From contig BGZK01000722.1 in the NCBI GenBank assembly GCA_005406025.1, positions 124,001 to 188,000 on the forward strand: a DNA stretch of 64,000 bases. Direction: 5' to 3'. Below, piece by piece: positions 1 to 11,965 of this stretch. The stretch is from Eumeta japonica (taxonomy: Eukaryota; Arthropoda; Insecta; Lepidoptera; Psychidae). Each line of letters opens with the position of its first letter. The stretch's first letter is position 1. The position numbers and the translations under genes are program-made. The notes beneath the pieces were generated by a model. That model saw nothing but the letters and a program-made list of their open reading frames with translations. It searched no databases and was not told the origin of the DNA.

Positions 1-440
1 CGTTTTTATTATATCACGAGTGTAGCGCTCGAACTATGACGTGATACAACGTGTGCATCCATTATAAATAGAAGACAATAAAGTACTATATGTATTTCTA
101 TAAGGCTTTACCCTCAGTGTTTTTTCGAATGATTGAGAATTGTAAGTATTTGATGGAAGCCTTTATGATTTATTCTGTAACAGTAATTCAATATTTGAAC
201 TTGAAGAATGGAAAAATAATAAAGACTTCCAAATTAACCAAAAAATATAACCGAACGTACTTCCTATTATATGGCAATACGTTTGAACTTATGTTATGTG
301 AAAATCTAATTTTCATTAAAAATTGTTTAATGCACAAGCACGGCATATATTACGTAAGAGTTCTTCTTTCAATATCTAATCGAGTGGCGCAGAACAAAAC
401 CTGACATCCGATAGCCATTTGCATATCCCAGGCACATGTG
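1..440. other. AT-rich stretch without recognised gene
   Basis: A 104-codon plus-strand reading frame occupies 90-404. It has no recognisable domain, no coding-like composition and no similarity I know, so I treat it as chance. Nothing else was seen here. Confidence 0.5.
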
Positions 441-600
441 GCCCTAGACAATGGCCAAAATTGCCCTCGTATTTAATTTTCATAAAACGAGGCCGGTTTT
501 AATCCGTCTGCGGACGAATAATAACCAACCCTTGGCTTGCAGCCTCCGAATTGGCTCCGGCGGCGCAGCGGCGAGGGTTTTATTAAATGATATTTTGTCG
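440..600. promoter_or_regulatory. GC-rich candidate conserved non-coding block
   Basis: A sharply bounded island of mixed-composition DNA in an AT-rich setting, with a CG-rich core (CGGCGGCGCAGCGGCGAGG near 558-576). A 62-codon frame covers part of it but has no recognisable motif. Such blocks in insect genomes are often enhancers or other constrained non-coding DNA. The function is inferred from composition only. Confidence 0.3.
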
Positions 601-2585
601 CTTTTGATATATTACTTGTACTGCACATTTCTCGATTAAAACAGAATTTTTAATATGTGACCACGTACACGACGCTGAAACGAAAATACGGTAATCCGTG
701 ATATTAGGATGTATCACACACGTATTAGAGTCAGTTATTATGACATACTATTACTGGATTAAAACACATAGTTAATAACGTCATGATTGTACAATTACAT
801 TTTTAATACAAATCACATTTTAATACAATTACAATTTTGCTAAGCGCCTAAGGAAAAAACTTTCCTCGGAAATAAATCCCTCTAATAATATACACACAAG
901 AAAATCCTCTTACAAATTCATTATTACAAAATATAATTAAAAATGTTCAAAAAAGAGCAGATTTGGTATGTTTATCGGAATACATTGCTAAACATACAAC
1001 ATATAAACAAAGTATTTGCTTACTTTTTACAAACATGATAAAAAAAAATGAATTACATATTTAAAAATTAACATCTTATACCTTACGCGATATCAATTTG
1101 TTTTGTACATATATAAATATTATAAAGCTTTTCATGATATTAAAACGGAAAATAATCATTACTAAACTATGCGCAATATTGTAAATCGACACTAAAATGC
1201 TTTAATATCGATTTACAATTTTTAGTTCAATTGCAGTAATATTAAAAAAGTAGGTTTTACCGTTCTAGATTTCCCTGTTGAGTAAAATAATCCTATGTAT
1301 TTCCTATATCAGTTACAAATTAAAATTGTATTTTATTATTATAACTTTAATAAAAAGTTTCAATGCGTTGTAATTGACTTATTTACTTGTATCACACTTA
1401 TTTAAGACGCAAAACTCATTGTGACCGGAAATAAATTGCATATATGCCAAATAAAACTATCACTTATTGTATAAGCAAATATCAAAATACAACTTTGAAA
1501 TTTTATATATGCTTTTTTCTTAATAGTACATATATCATTATGGAAATGGACATTTACTATTAAAACATTTATGTTTATGTAAAACTGTGCTAATAAATTA
1601 GAAATAAAAATGACGTTCATATAGCTTTTATTTTATACGAAAAAGACTACATTTAAAGTTTCTATTAACGTAATAAAACATAATCAATAATTTATTATGT
1701 TCAAAAATCCACTGCGATGTTAAAATGTTACTTTTGAATGATGTAATAATATCGACACCTTTAAACAAACAAAATCGATAAATCATTTTTGCATATTATA
1801 GTATATTACATAAAATTGGACACGTTCATTAGCCTAAACTTATTTCGTAACGAAACTATTAAATGGATGTAAAAAGATAGGATTGTATAAAGGAGTATGA
1901 CATCTTATTATTTATTGTATGACATCTAAATATACTTTAAGTAAAAATACATTTAGATGTCGTATGACATCTAAATATATTATATATTATAAAAATTATT
2001 GTATAATAAATAATAAACTGCTCTTCAAATGAGTGACAAAATGGTAAATTCTTAAATGACTTAGTTCAATTGTTATAGTCTATTATTATTTCAATAACAC
2101 TTAAAATACGATAACACATATGAGATAAAAAAATTCTAATTTTATTCTTAATATTGTTAGGTAATTCCCGTTCATTGCACTTATGCCCATGGCTATGGTA
2201 AAATGCACAAATTTATAGCGCTAATAAGCGCAAGCTATAAAAAAAACACAATATTTTATTAGTTTCTTGTATTCGCATCATTATAATTCTCTATTTACCT
2301 ATTCTTTTACTTCGATTTCAAAATGTATACCATTTTTAGTTATTGTTAATAAATGTGTGTCTAAAATAAAATAATAATTAAAAAGTTGAAATACAAAAAA
2401 AAAAAGAAATTTAAAATCCAGTTTATTTTTATATGTTCTTTATAGTTCAATACTAATACATTTGTGTTAGTTCTTTAAATTTGCATTAACAAGCAAAATC
2501 ATTTATGCGAAATCTATTCATATGCTTTTTCAACATACTCCGGGTTATTTTTTAATTTGTTCCTTTCAAATTTTTCCAATTACAT
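600..2585. other. AT-rich DNA with small inverted repeats
   Basis: No gene recognised. A 12-bp inverted repeat (ATTGTAAATCGA at 1178-1189, complement at 1208-1219) encloses an 18-nt loop. A larger nested foldback at 1896-2018 is listed separately. The rest is AT-rich DNA with many homopolymer runs. Confidence 0.5.
1896..2018. repeat. Nested foldback with repeated TATGACATCT
   Basis: TATGACATCT occurs three times in direct orientation (1896, 1918, 1963). The third copy is the right arm of a perfect 11-bp hairpin, ATTTAGATGTC (1951-1961), loop GTAT, GACATCTAAAT (1966-1976). An outer pair, TTATTATTTATT near 1905-1916 and its complement near 2005-2018, encloses the whole unit. It may be a relic of a small foldback transposon or a slippage product. 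Confidence 0.55.
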
Positions 2586-2590
2586 CACAG

Positions 2591-2612
2591 CAAATAAACG
2601 ACAATGTAGCAG
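2591..2612 (+). other. Candidate 22-nt microexon
   Basis: A T/C-rich tract (2540-2589) ends in the acceptor-like ATCACAG. Then come 22 nt ending CAG and a near-consensus donor, GTAAGTAA, at 2613. Two of the three frames are open through the 22 nt. Both splice signals look good, but no transcript evidence is available, so this is a motif-based candidate only. Confidence 0.25.
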
Positions 2613-2654
2613 GTAAGTAAATTATTCTAAACGAAATATAAATCACCCTTGAAT

Positions 2655-2770
2655 TCGTAGTTAGATTAGCACTCGCGGCTGTTTCCGCACGAGCACCCGC
2701 CCCGATGATTTACGGCCCTACCCGCATTACGATCATTTTATTTGCAATAATTAAGCCACTAAGACCGAGC
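2655..2770. promoter_or_regulatory. GC-rich block with adjoining AT-rich homeodomain-like sites
   Basis: A CG-containing block (CGCGGCTG..CGAGCACCCGCCCCG) is followed by TTTATTTGCAATAATTAAG. The TTAT/TAAT cores resemble generic homeodomain binding sites. Candidate cis-regulatory element; the call rests on composition and short motifs. Confidence 0.25.
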
Positions 2771-3640
2771 CCATCTTTTAGTGCGTTACTGAAATAAAAA
2801 GATCTATCTACATAATGCATAATAGTGGCTTCCTATCTGTACGTATTAATCACATTTCAATTATTATTTCTTTCCTAATTTTACAAGATATTATATTTTA
2901 TTCACATTAAGATGTTTTAATGCATTGAGTATAACACTTTTCAGTCTTTTGACATATAAGTGAAAACTTTAACGATAAACGCATCTTTTATCACAAAACA
3001 ATTGTGAACTAGACGTTTAATTATCCTATTTAATTAATATTACAATTTTAATAGGAGTTTAGCTTACCGATTTTTTTAATAATGAAAGAATTGTAAAAAA
3101 AATCATTAAAAATCATTTGGAATATCTAAGTGAATGTGAAATCGTAGATTATACAAGCAACTGGTTTACGAAAACTGTTCTCGTAATTGGGTAATGGGAA
3201 GTCAGAAATTTTCTAAATGATATGAAAATTTCAGCTGACCTGTCAAATATAGAGTGTTACAGATTTCTAAAAACATTTGGCACTACATACGGCGACAAAT
3301 GTGTGTATGGACGAGGTCAGATGACAATGCTGAAAACCGACACCGGCAAAATTAACAAGTCAAAATCAATGACATCTATCAGCAATCATACACATGGACA
3401 TAAATATATCACATAGATAATAGCAGATGTCAGTCTATATGAAATTAATATGACCCTCGATCAACTAAAAACAATAACGAAAGCATGCTTAAACTTATGA
3501 GAATAGGTAAAAACCCGTATTTAAGGTTTTATAGATTTTTTTTAAGTTCGTCATATTCTAAGACAAGACGCCTCAAGTATGTAAATTGAATCTGGTGGTT
3601 CTGTTCTTAAAAAAGGAGAAGAACGTGATCTACGACAACC
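2770..3640. other. AT-rich stretch without recognised gene
   Basis: A 64-codon frame at 3222-3416 lies in slightly less AT-rich sequence just upstream of the RTE remnant and could be an eroded part of it, but I could not align it to any LINE domain. Nothing else seen. Confidence 0.4.
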
Positions 3641-4715
3641 CACAATATTGGGTTTAGTGTATATATTATTTTCGAGGATCATCATCAATAGCCTGGCGCG
3701 CGCTTTTGAGCACACAATAATTTCCTAAAACGTGTCTTCGCTTTGGACCACATCCATATGTTCTATCCGAGTATACAAAATAAGAAAAAGCATAGTTAAC
3801 CACCCCGCTTAGCACGTTATTAGAATCTGGGCTAAGAAAAAGCCTTCCGTTTTGTTGAAATCTAGCTGATGCAATTTCTCTAACGATGTAACATCGACTA
3901 TCGCTATATCAAAGCGCTGAGATGTTTGTACAAGAATGCCTTATGTCCACACTCCCAGTATGAAAGCACAAAAGCGATCCAATTGCAGAAATATGTGTGA
4001 AAATGAGAAATGCCACTTCTCAGAAACTTTTGCCCACTGCATTGGATGAGATTTTCATACTTTCACATTGGATAGGAAGCGGTATCAATATCTATTCCTC
4101 GAATGGGAATAGATATAACCAATAACTATTCCCATTCGATTCGCTGAAAACGTGGGCATACTTATAGAACAATTGACCACAGCATCATGTTCAGTAGCTC
4201 GTTAAGAAACGGGTTTAGTAATTAATATACATAAAACAAAAAATGCCGAGTTTCATACTATACTCACATCAGTGATCTTTATTTAAGAATTTTCAACGAA
4301 TATGTACGCTAACACCGAACAGTAAATTGACTATATTATTATTATTTAAGTAGTCTCTTATTGTCGGTGTCATAAACAAACTCAGAGTTATATTATGGAA
4401 ACAGTTATACTCGGAACTCTTCTCGATGCAAAATTTGGAATAAGGAAAAACGCAGAAAAATCAAGATGACCCACACAGCTCTCAGAATCATTAAGCCGAA
4501 GTGGCAATGAACAGACCGCATCGCTTGTAAAGCTAATAACCGCTGGGGATCAAAGGTTCTCGAGTAGCGATCTCGAACTAAACGATGGATTGAGGATTCG
4601 TGCATTGACGATATAGTCGGGTTAGCAGACCGACGTAGCTTACAGGTAGTCCAGAACCGTAAATTGTGAAAATTTAAGTGAGGAACTTATATCCAGTAGT
4701 GGACGTTCGATCATT
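3640..4715 (+). mobile_element. Degenerate RTE-type LINE, 3' half
   Basis: Dead non-LTR retrotransposon of the RTE type, readable only by hopping between plus-strand frames. Around 3,640-3,700 the translation resembles the start of the reverse transcriptase domain (FSRIIINSLARAF). Near 4,040-4,250 are pieces matching the region after the RT active site (ENVGILIEQLTTASCSVAR, then LVINIHKTK). From 4,455 to 4,700 comes the characteristic C-terminal tail (RMTHTALRIIKPKWQW, NRWGSKVLE, then a W-IEDSCIDDIVGLADRR-type stretch). It ends in AACTTATATCCAGTAGTGG, close to the usual 3' end of lepidopteran RTE copies. Many stops and frameshifts are present, and no intact FADD box or endonuclease was found. 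The 5' boundary is uncertain. Family assignment is from remembered conserved blocks. Confidence 0.75.
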
Positions 4716-5545
4716 AAAATGAATAATATAGATCCAACCTGGATAAACAAGCTACAACAGGGATTAAACTCACCTGGACAACTTTCGAGGATCTGTATGA
4801 TGTAAAAAATAAATCAACGCATCTCGTTAATTGATGTATTGGTGTCTTTAACAAACTCACAGTCACATAACACGCAATCGAAACAGTTCGGTAGAATTTT
4901 TCTACAAAATTAACTCCGAAACACAAATACCTAGAATAGAACTTTATATAATTACAGGATCAGTAAGTGGAAACATAAATTAAAAGCCACATTTCTCGTA
5001 GATTATCAGCTGAGGAAACAACTATTGAGTGCATATCAAGTCGGATGTTGCAGCATGGTATGTTTTCTTATTATATAAATTATAATCAGACGACGACGTT
5101 GTGAGCCACTGTTGGTTGTTGAGGAAGACTTACGTGTACCAAAAGACATGCAATGCCTGAAATAGAGTATTTAAATGCATTATTTATGCTCAGAATCCTT
5201 TGAGTTCATAACACAAGCCGGTTTGTTTTATTTGAGGCAAATAACACAAGCCGTCTGTGTTTTTAATATGGTTTGGGCAGTATACATGAATAACATACAA
5301 TATACCTATGGAATACCATAAAAGAAATTTTGACAATAACAGCTTTTTTATTTTTATTTTCAAGGTACGGAAAGAGCAATGCAATGCATTTTCTTTACGT
5401 GAAATATATTACGCATTACATATGCAGTTTTCATACTACTACCAATTACACATGTACACAACATTGTTTATTGAAGACAATACAATGATAATAGAATATA
5501 TAATTATATTATTATTATGTTTTAAATGAATTAAATAAGTGATCA
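4715..5545. other. Unassigned sequence after the RTE remnant
   Basis: A 70-codon minus-strand frame (4926-4714) has no recognised domain. Inside it is a minus-strand acceptor/donor pair bounding 19 nt (4792-4774). ATAACACAAGCCG is directly repeated at 5208-5220 and 5241-5253. The region may include more transposon debris, but I could not name the element. Confidence 0.35.
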
Positions 5546-5548
5546 AAT

Positions 5549-5620
5549 TGTGTGTGAGTGTGTGTATGGGTGAGTGCGTGCGTGCGAGTGAGTGAGTGAG
5601 TGAGTGCGTGCGCATGCGCA
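5549..5620. repeat. (GTGA)n/(GT)n microsatellite
   Basis: Imperfect TGTGTGAGTG and GCGTGCGTGCGA units followed by a clean run of GTGA/GAGT tetranucleotides, then GCGTGCGCATGCGCA. It is about 70 bp long. The frames over it are low-complexity artefacts. Confidence 0.9.
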
Positions 5621-6780
5621 ATTATGTGTATTAAAATAAAACGCAAATAAAATTTGATGGAAAATTATCTTGAATTTCTATATAAGACACGAAAAAACAT
5701 TTTTCCCGATTCCACAGTTCTATGATATCAACAATCATTTAGTTGCACTTAATCATGATATAAAAATTTCATATTTTGTTGCAAAATTAAATATGAAGCA
5801 CTGTCAGACTTAGAATATACATTCTTTTCCTTTCCTGCAAAAAAAGATTGAGAATTTTCGTAAAATTATACGAGTTATCGTTTTTAATCTAATAAATATA
5901 AATAAATAATATCACTTTAGTCCAATTTTTTGGAAAATCACAATTTCGATGGGCTCCCAAAAAGCTTTTCCTACTATTTGCGAAGGAATCTCCATTTGTA
6001 TTTGAGAGTGTGTGCATTTTCACGACCCAAGCCTTGTATATTTTTTCAAAGAATAGACAGATGGTAATATAGCTTGCAGCATATAAAATACTTTCAGTAA
6101 TTTTTATACCAAACGACTATGTAGATTGAAAGATATTACCAAATTAAGTAATGAACTTTTTTCTAATAATTTCTAAGCTATTGAACCGATCGATTCTAAA
6201 ATATAATCAGTTCTGTTAGAAATAAAATTGCTATTGAATCTTGTAAGCTGGATCGAAATTGATTAATTTCCTATATCGGTATTGTTATTGTTAATGAAAC
6301 ATTTTTCAAAAATATTCTTTTGTTAAAAAGCTGAGACGAACGTTGCAAGTTGCGATAAATTTGATTAAATTGATGTAAAGATATTTTTGTCAGAATTTTT
6401 ATAAAAAAAATGTTTTTTTTAATATTTAAATAACAATACTAAATCAATCAATTTTTAAAATTTAAATACTTTTTGAACTCAACAAACAAGCTTCAAATGT
6501 TGCAAGTCACATTTAAATTGGAGACTTCATGCAACGGTGCCTCTCAAAAAATATACGAAAAATCAGTTAGGCCATTATTTTATAACTTCAATAATTTGGA
6601 AAGAGTACGCTGATTATTTTGGGCTCTCACTGTATGGAGAAGACTTATTTAAAAATGTAATATATTTTGCATTTTTAGTCACATGATTTCTTGATTTCAT
6701 TGTAATAAATTCGCATAATACATACATAATTCATATAATAATAAGTACATAGACAATCGCCAACCCTTCTATATATGATA
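5620..6780. other. AT-rich stretch without recognised gene
   Basis: No reading frame, repeat or motif that I can support was seen here. Confidence 0.5.
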
Positions 6781-7010
6781 AAAGGGTCGGCAAAGGTCGC
6801 CCTTGAAAGTTTTATACAAACCAAATTAGTGGCATATTAAATAAAGGGGACATTTTAAGCACTTGAAATCTACGAGATTACATGACCAGATTGATGATAT
6901 CAGCGGAATAAAGGAAATAGACAAAGATCGTAACTATATTGAAATCTTTGATCCCTAACTATCCTTCTGAGATATAAGAGTGAGTTTATAAAAGGAAATT
7001 TCATAGAAAA
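6781..7010 (+). repeat. Interspersed repeat, copy A
   Basis: Shares several ordered blocks with 11,715-11,965: TTAGTGGCATATTAAA, then CAAGCAC-like and GAAATC/T, then ATATTGAAATCT, then a TCCTTCTGAGA..GAGTGAG-like block at matching spacing. The order and spacing show two diverged copies of one dispersed element of roughly 230 bp. No coding potential was seen. The element class is unknown; a non-autonomous transposon or LINE tail is possible. Confidence 0.6.
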
Positions 7011-7394
7011 AATACAGTCTTGCGCCAATGTTGACGAAAATTTGCAAGCCATACGAGCCTAGAAATTAAATGAGAATTTCCGAAAATTTACAGTGTCAAA
7101 AAAAAATGAATATATATATTATGTTATACCTCTTTCTGAAGCCTAATTCGTAAACTAAATTTTATGGTATATAAATTTCACTTGTGCACGACTATTTCCC
7201 CCTTTGCACACATAAATTGTATGATTTCTCATATTTTATACTTATTTTCTTAATTGCTGATCCAAAGTGTTCCAATTTGTGTTTCCAAAAAAAAAAGTTT
7301 AATTTATATATGGACGCAAAAGTTCATAAGACTTTTACATACATAGATGCCAACAAAAGTTTCAACGTAAAACTAAATAAAAGTTTTAAATGCA

Positions 7395-7640
7395 AGACTG
7401 CGGATCTTGTCGGCTACCGTCTCGGTTCAACGCAACTGGAAAATTTATTAACTGCGATACGCATTTTGTGTCGCGCTCTCAAACGCGACCGTAATGAATA
7501 TTAATTATCGCCACACCTTTAATTAATGTAACTTGCGCGATAAAAGAGCGGAGCCTTTTAGCGCGATGTTCCGGGTGGCTTATCGTCACACTGGACGCGG
7601 ACACTGATTGGTGATGCATCCAAAGGGTAACTAGAATACT
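7395..7640. promoter_or_regulatory. GC-rich candidate enhancer block
   Basis: A dense block of complex, CpG-bearing sequence amid AT-rich DNA, including AACTGCGATACGC, GTCGCGCTCTCAAACGCGACCG (GTCGCG/CGCGAC inverted pair), several TTAATTA homeodomain-like cores and GCGCGATGTTCCGGG. A 106-codon frame (7184-7504) overlaps its start but has no domain. The look is typical of a conserved non-coding element; conservation cannot be tested here. Confidence 0.35.
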
Positions 7641-7734
7641 TCACGAACTTCTTCATATTCTTTCCATATTGAGTATTAAGTGAATTTGCTTATTCGACAT
7701 TTCAACTAATGTATCATAAGCTATACTTATTCAT

Positions 7735-7905
7735 CCTTACGTGAGGGTCTATCATCCTATTCCTGAGGCAAAGCCCTCCGGCAATCTTTTCATTTTATAT
7801 TGAGAGCCTTGGACCTCGGTACGGGCTGCTCACGACAGTTGTCGCCGTCGTCATAGTGACGTGCACCAACGGCTTAATGTGGTCTTCAAAACAGGAAAGG
7901 AGTGG
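7735..7905. other. GC-richer block of unknown nature
   Basis: Mixed-composition segment with GTTGTCGCCGTCGTCATAG and CCTCGGTACGGGCTGC. It could be a regulatory block or an old transposon tail. No reading frame or repeat family was recognised. Confidence 0.25.
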
Positions 7906-8394
7906 TTTAACCTGCTTAAATTAAAAACCCATAATTCGCCCATGATCAATATTCAAACCCGATAATTCCTTTATGAAGGCAACGCTCTAAGCACTGCATT
8001 TCTTCATATTTTAATAGGCACAATGGCACAATAATTGCATTTGTTCGTGAAAATATTATTTGTATTCTATATTGGTACAGAAATAAAATGTATTGATAGA
8101 CGAAAACTTATTTGGTTTATAAATTATCGTATTATCTAATAATTTACATGTTTAATAAATTATCACATGTAATATTAAAATTATATTCATATAGAAAACT
8201 ACGACAATATCGCTTTAACAAATTGAAATCCACTTTGAGTTTAATAAAACAAAAGTTTATGAGTCACTCCATGTGTTCGTAACGACTAACAGAAAATATT
8301 TTTTTTATTTCGAGAAAAATTAACACGACCAGCGATGTCCTGTAAAATTGTTATACCAGCTAACGGCGTTACAGTAACAAGGAGGAATTAATCA

Positions 8395-8545
8395 AAGTTT
8401 GAAACAGCGTAGAGCCGCGTGCGAGCGGACCGCAGCCCGAACATGTTTCATGTAGGCGCTAGCTTGTATGCTGTGTGCCCCATCCCTCTAGGACGGGCCG
8501 CCTCCCGACTTCTATTAGCTATACCTATAGTCGGCTTGGATGTAC
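8395..8545. promoter_or_regulatory. GC-rich candidate regulatory block
   Basis: CpG-rich segment (GAGCCGCGTGCGAGCGGACC, GACGGGCCGCCTCCCGAC) with sharp edges against AT-rich DNA. No coding frame. Putative constrained non-coding DNA by composition. Confidence 0.3.
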
Positions 8546-8918
8546 GTAGAATGTTTGTTAGTTTACGATTGAAAATCAATATCTTATAATTCTCAAGACA
8601 ACTTTTTCGAAATATTTTATATTGTTTGAATTAAATAATTGAATTTAAATATTGAAGATTCTATATATACACATTATTTAAGAAGTACATATTTTAATTT
8701 CAAAAATACGCAATCCCTTTATTTACAATATGTAGTGTGTACTAATTCTCAGGAAACTTTTTTTTTATATAAGGAGACTCGACATAACAAAAGAGTCAAT
8801 CAAACATTAAGGCTCAAAAAAAAAATTAATTAGATATAATTTTAATAGATTTATTCAACGGTACCTTACTACAGCCGACATCATAGATTTTTTTCTTTTT
8901 ATACGTGAAGTAGAAAGG

Positions 8919-9013
8919 GCAAACGAGCATGTAGGTCACCCTACAATAAGTAATCATAGCATACCACGATTATCTGCAAATCCGGAGAGTAGCCAACGCT
9001 TTGCAGTCTTTTT
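8919..9013 (+). mobile_element. Degenerate lepidopteran SINE/LINE-tail-like repeat
   Basis: The order of 'aacgagcatgtaggtcacc', 'aataagtaatca', 'atctgcaaa', 'ggagagtagccaacgctttgc' and 'gtcttttt' matches a dispersed lepidopteran repeat I recall in the form 'gcaggtgggtcacctgatgg..taagtgatca..gttgccggccttttt'. The copy is diverged and short. The family name is not certain. Confidence 0.5.
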
Positions 9014-10790
9014 AAACCAAAAAATATACTTTTATTGAATATTTCAACGCCGCGTTATTCAAAAATACTACTAATATTCATGTCACAATTTAATTTTGTG
9101 CTGCAAAAATTCGCACCTAAAATGTACTCTGGTGAACTACCCATCGTAGCCATGAAAGAGATATTGAAATAAACGGTTAGTGGTACATGAAACAATTATT
9201 CGAACCATTTCCCATTAAACGCGAGAGAATAGCCGAAGGGGTGCAACATCTATTCTCAAGGCCGTGCTATCGACTTGACCAGAGGTCACTGAATCAAAGA
9301 CAATCAGAACAACTTTACGCCGCATAGTATAGTCGAGTGTATGGAATTGCTTTTGTAGTATACACCGTGGATGAGGAATCTCAATGTCCAATGTAAGACA
9401 ATATTTAATTATGAGTATAATAATTCTTATAATGACATTAAAACAAATCTTTTGGTGTTAGAATCATTTAAATTGAAATTGCCTTGTCTCTAAAGCAGCT
9501 AAAAAATACTCATAATATTTATATAAATAAACAGATTAAACCAGTCTTTGTATCGTGCAGTCGCGTGAAAAGAGCGAATGCTTTTAATATTGATGAAATA
9601 ATTTTGATTAGAAGCTAAATTAAATATCAAACTTAAATAAAAAATATGCATGCTAACATTAAACGTGTTTGCGGATGTTCACAATTTTTCTTCATAATGT
9701 TATAACGGCATTCGACCCTTACCGTCCAACCTGTATCAATTGGTCATTATTGAAATTGTTAATATGATAATATATTCTAATGTTCATTTCTCAATTTTAA
9801 ATAAGTGTTTTAGCAAGTAAATTCAACTATAACTGTAACAACTGATAATTTACAATATGGATGGGTTAATCATTAAAACTTTAGAATTCAATATGTGAAT
9901 AAAGACAGAGCATACAATTTATTTTTGACTTATTTAAAAATTGCCTACATTTATTTTATTTTAGCATAACATTATTTTATTACCATATAATATTATAAGA
10001 CATGATTTCCGAATTATAAGGGTACATGATTTATTGAAATTAAAATTTGTAAACACATTTAATACTAAAGGGTACTACACACACTGTGTTATATTCTTTA
10101 CACGTGACATTATATAGGTACATATTATTGAAACTAAAACTAAAATCAATTTATCGGGAGTGAAATATTACAATAAAAAAGGCAATCACGTAACAATCAT
10201 TTTCAAATAAATCTTCAATGTCATAAAGTAACTTATGGTCTTTCATCGCTTATGAAGTAATAACTTCATCCACATAACTATAGATGACAGCACGCTTGTG
10301 ATTTCGTTAATTTATTTTTCATATAATTAATATCTACATCATAATTCAATACTCACGTCTTTGAGTATTTGTAATCTGAATTACTTTTGCTTCAAAATCT
10401 ATTTCATGTAGAACATTTTTCTTATATAGATGCGTTTTATAGTTTACGTAAATATAATTTATATAGAATAGCGCTTGAAGAAATAGAAATTATTGAACTG
10501 TTACTTCTAAATCATATCACACCTTCAGTAGTTACTAGTTCCAAGTGATTCTAAAACTCTTCAAATTGGACTACTAGCTGATTTTTGCTGCATTTCACGT
10601 AACCTAAAAATGTTTTTTGTTTTCACTGTTTTAAATTTATCTAATAAACATCCAATATGACAAAACAAGTATACGAAAAACGAATAAACACTTATACATC
10701 TTCTTTCGTTCGCGTAAACACTACACGCGTTCTAATTACATGCGTCATTATTATTAAGCTATATTTATTAATTACACGAAGTTAATAAAG
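9013..10790. other. AT-rich DNA, no gene recognised
   Basis: The segment 9,030-9,400 is less AT-rich and may be another transposon relic, but I recognised no domain in any frame. The remainder is AT-rich with nothing I can support. Confidence 0.4.
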
Positions 10791-11010
10791 CTCATAGGCC
10801 GGCGCGTCACACACGCGCGCTCGTAAATATCGTTCAGTGTACATTACTTCGTTGAAATTTCGCCACCGTCTGCTTTATATTGATATATCGCCTTATATTG
10901 TTTATGGGCGGACCAAATCAAAATGTGATATATGGGGGGAACGCGAAAGCGAGCGCGCGGGCGCAACGACCGCGGTGAGCCTAGATAACTTAATGCCGTG
11001 AGGGAACTAT
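10790..11010. promoter_or_regulatory. GC-rich block with TTTATGGGCGGA
   Basis: Island starting GGCCGGCGCGTCACACACGC and ending in GCGAGCGCGCGGGCGCAACG. Its centre holds TTTATGGGCGGA (10901-10912), also found in the block at 60,700. TTTATGG resembles a posterior-Hox (Abd-B-type) site. Candidate enhancer, inferred. Confidence 0.35.
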
Positions 11011-11700
11011 GTTGGAATTTTTCGAGCTAACAATTTTTATTTTTTTTTATTCTAATTATATAAATCTCAAGTTGTCGGTCAGTTTTTTTCCGAAAATCCT
11101 AAATTTTTCGTGGGCGCTGCGGATTTTTATAATAGGCTATTTAGTCGTCTTTAACATCGTTAATGACTTTGTATAGATTATTCCATATGTACATAGGTAC
11201 ATGTGGAAATGAAAAATTATAATTACTATAGAGTTATTATAATTTTTGTAACACCTAATAATATTCCAATTATATTGTTCTAACCAAAAAGACGGGTTGT
11301 ATTTATTCATTGGACTTATTATTCATCTATAAGATATGTTTCAATTATATATATTAAAAGAAACTACAATGGCATATTTTACTCCTCCACTACAATTTTA
11401 TACATGAAAAATTATTAATAATGTTATCGTATATTTTGTGTCATTACAATTTGTGTATATGGATAAGATGGTGAATAAAGTAATAAAGATTTGTATTACT
11501 GAAAAATGATTGTTTATTTCAAAGGATTTTGTCCTCTCTAACTTCATGTTGAATGTACTAATAAAAATACGACAAAACATGATTAATTTAATAGTGTTTA
11601 TTTAAGTTAGATAATTGGAAAATTATACTGTAGTATATAGAAAATTAATATATAGGAACAAAGTTTACATAAAAACGATGAATGACATAATAAATTTACA
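11010..11700. other. AT-rich stretch without recognised gene
   Basis: No feature supported. A 60-codon minus-strand frame (11580-11398) has no recognisable content. Confidence 0.5.
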
Positions 11701-11714
11701 GAACGTGGAAGGTA

Positions 11715-11965
11715 AGAGGCACTCTACAAAATTTTATGTAAATTAAATATTCAAGAATATATGTGAACCAAATATTAGTGGCATATTAAAAAAGAGCTCA
11801 ATTTCAAGCACCCGAAATTGATAAGCTTAAATGAAACTCTTGATGGATGAAAATTGGATGGATGAAACATATTGAAATCTATAGTCTATGCCTTCTCTTT
11901 TTCGAAAGAGATGAGTGTGAGAAAAAAGGAAAAAATAGTGATATAATAAACATTCAAGACAGATA
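11715..11965 (+). repeat. Interspersed repeat, copy B
   Basis: Second copy of the repeat at 6,781-7,010, in the same orientation. Shared landmarks are TTAGTGGCATATTAAA, CAAGCAC-GAAAT, ATATTGAAATCTA and GAGTGTGAG. It carries the doubled word TTGGATGGATGA near 11,855. No open frame. Confidence 0.6.
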
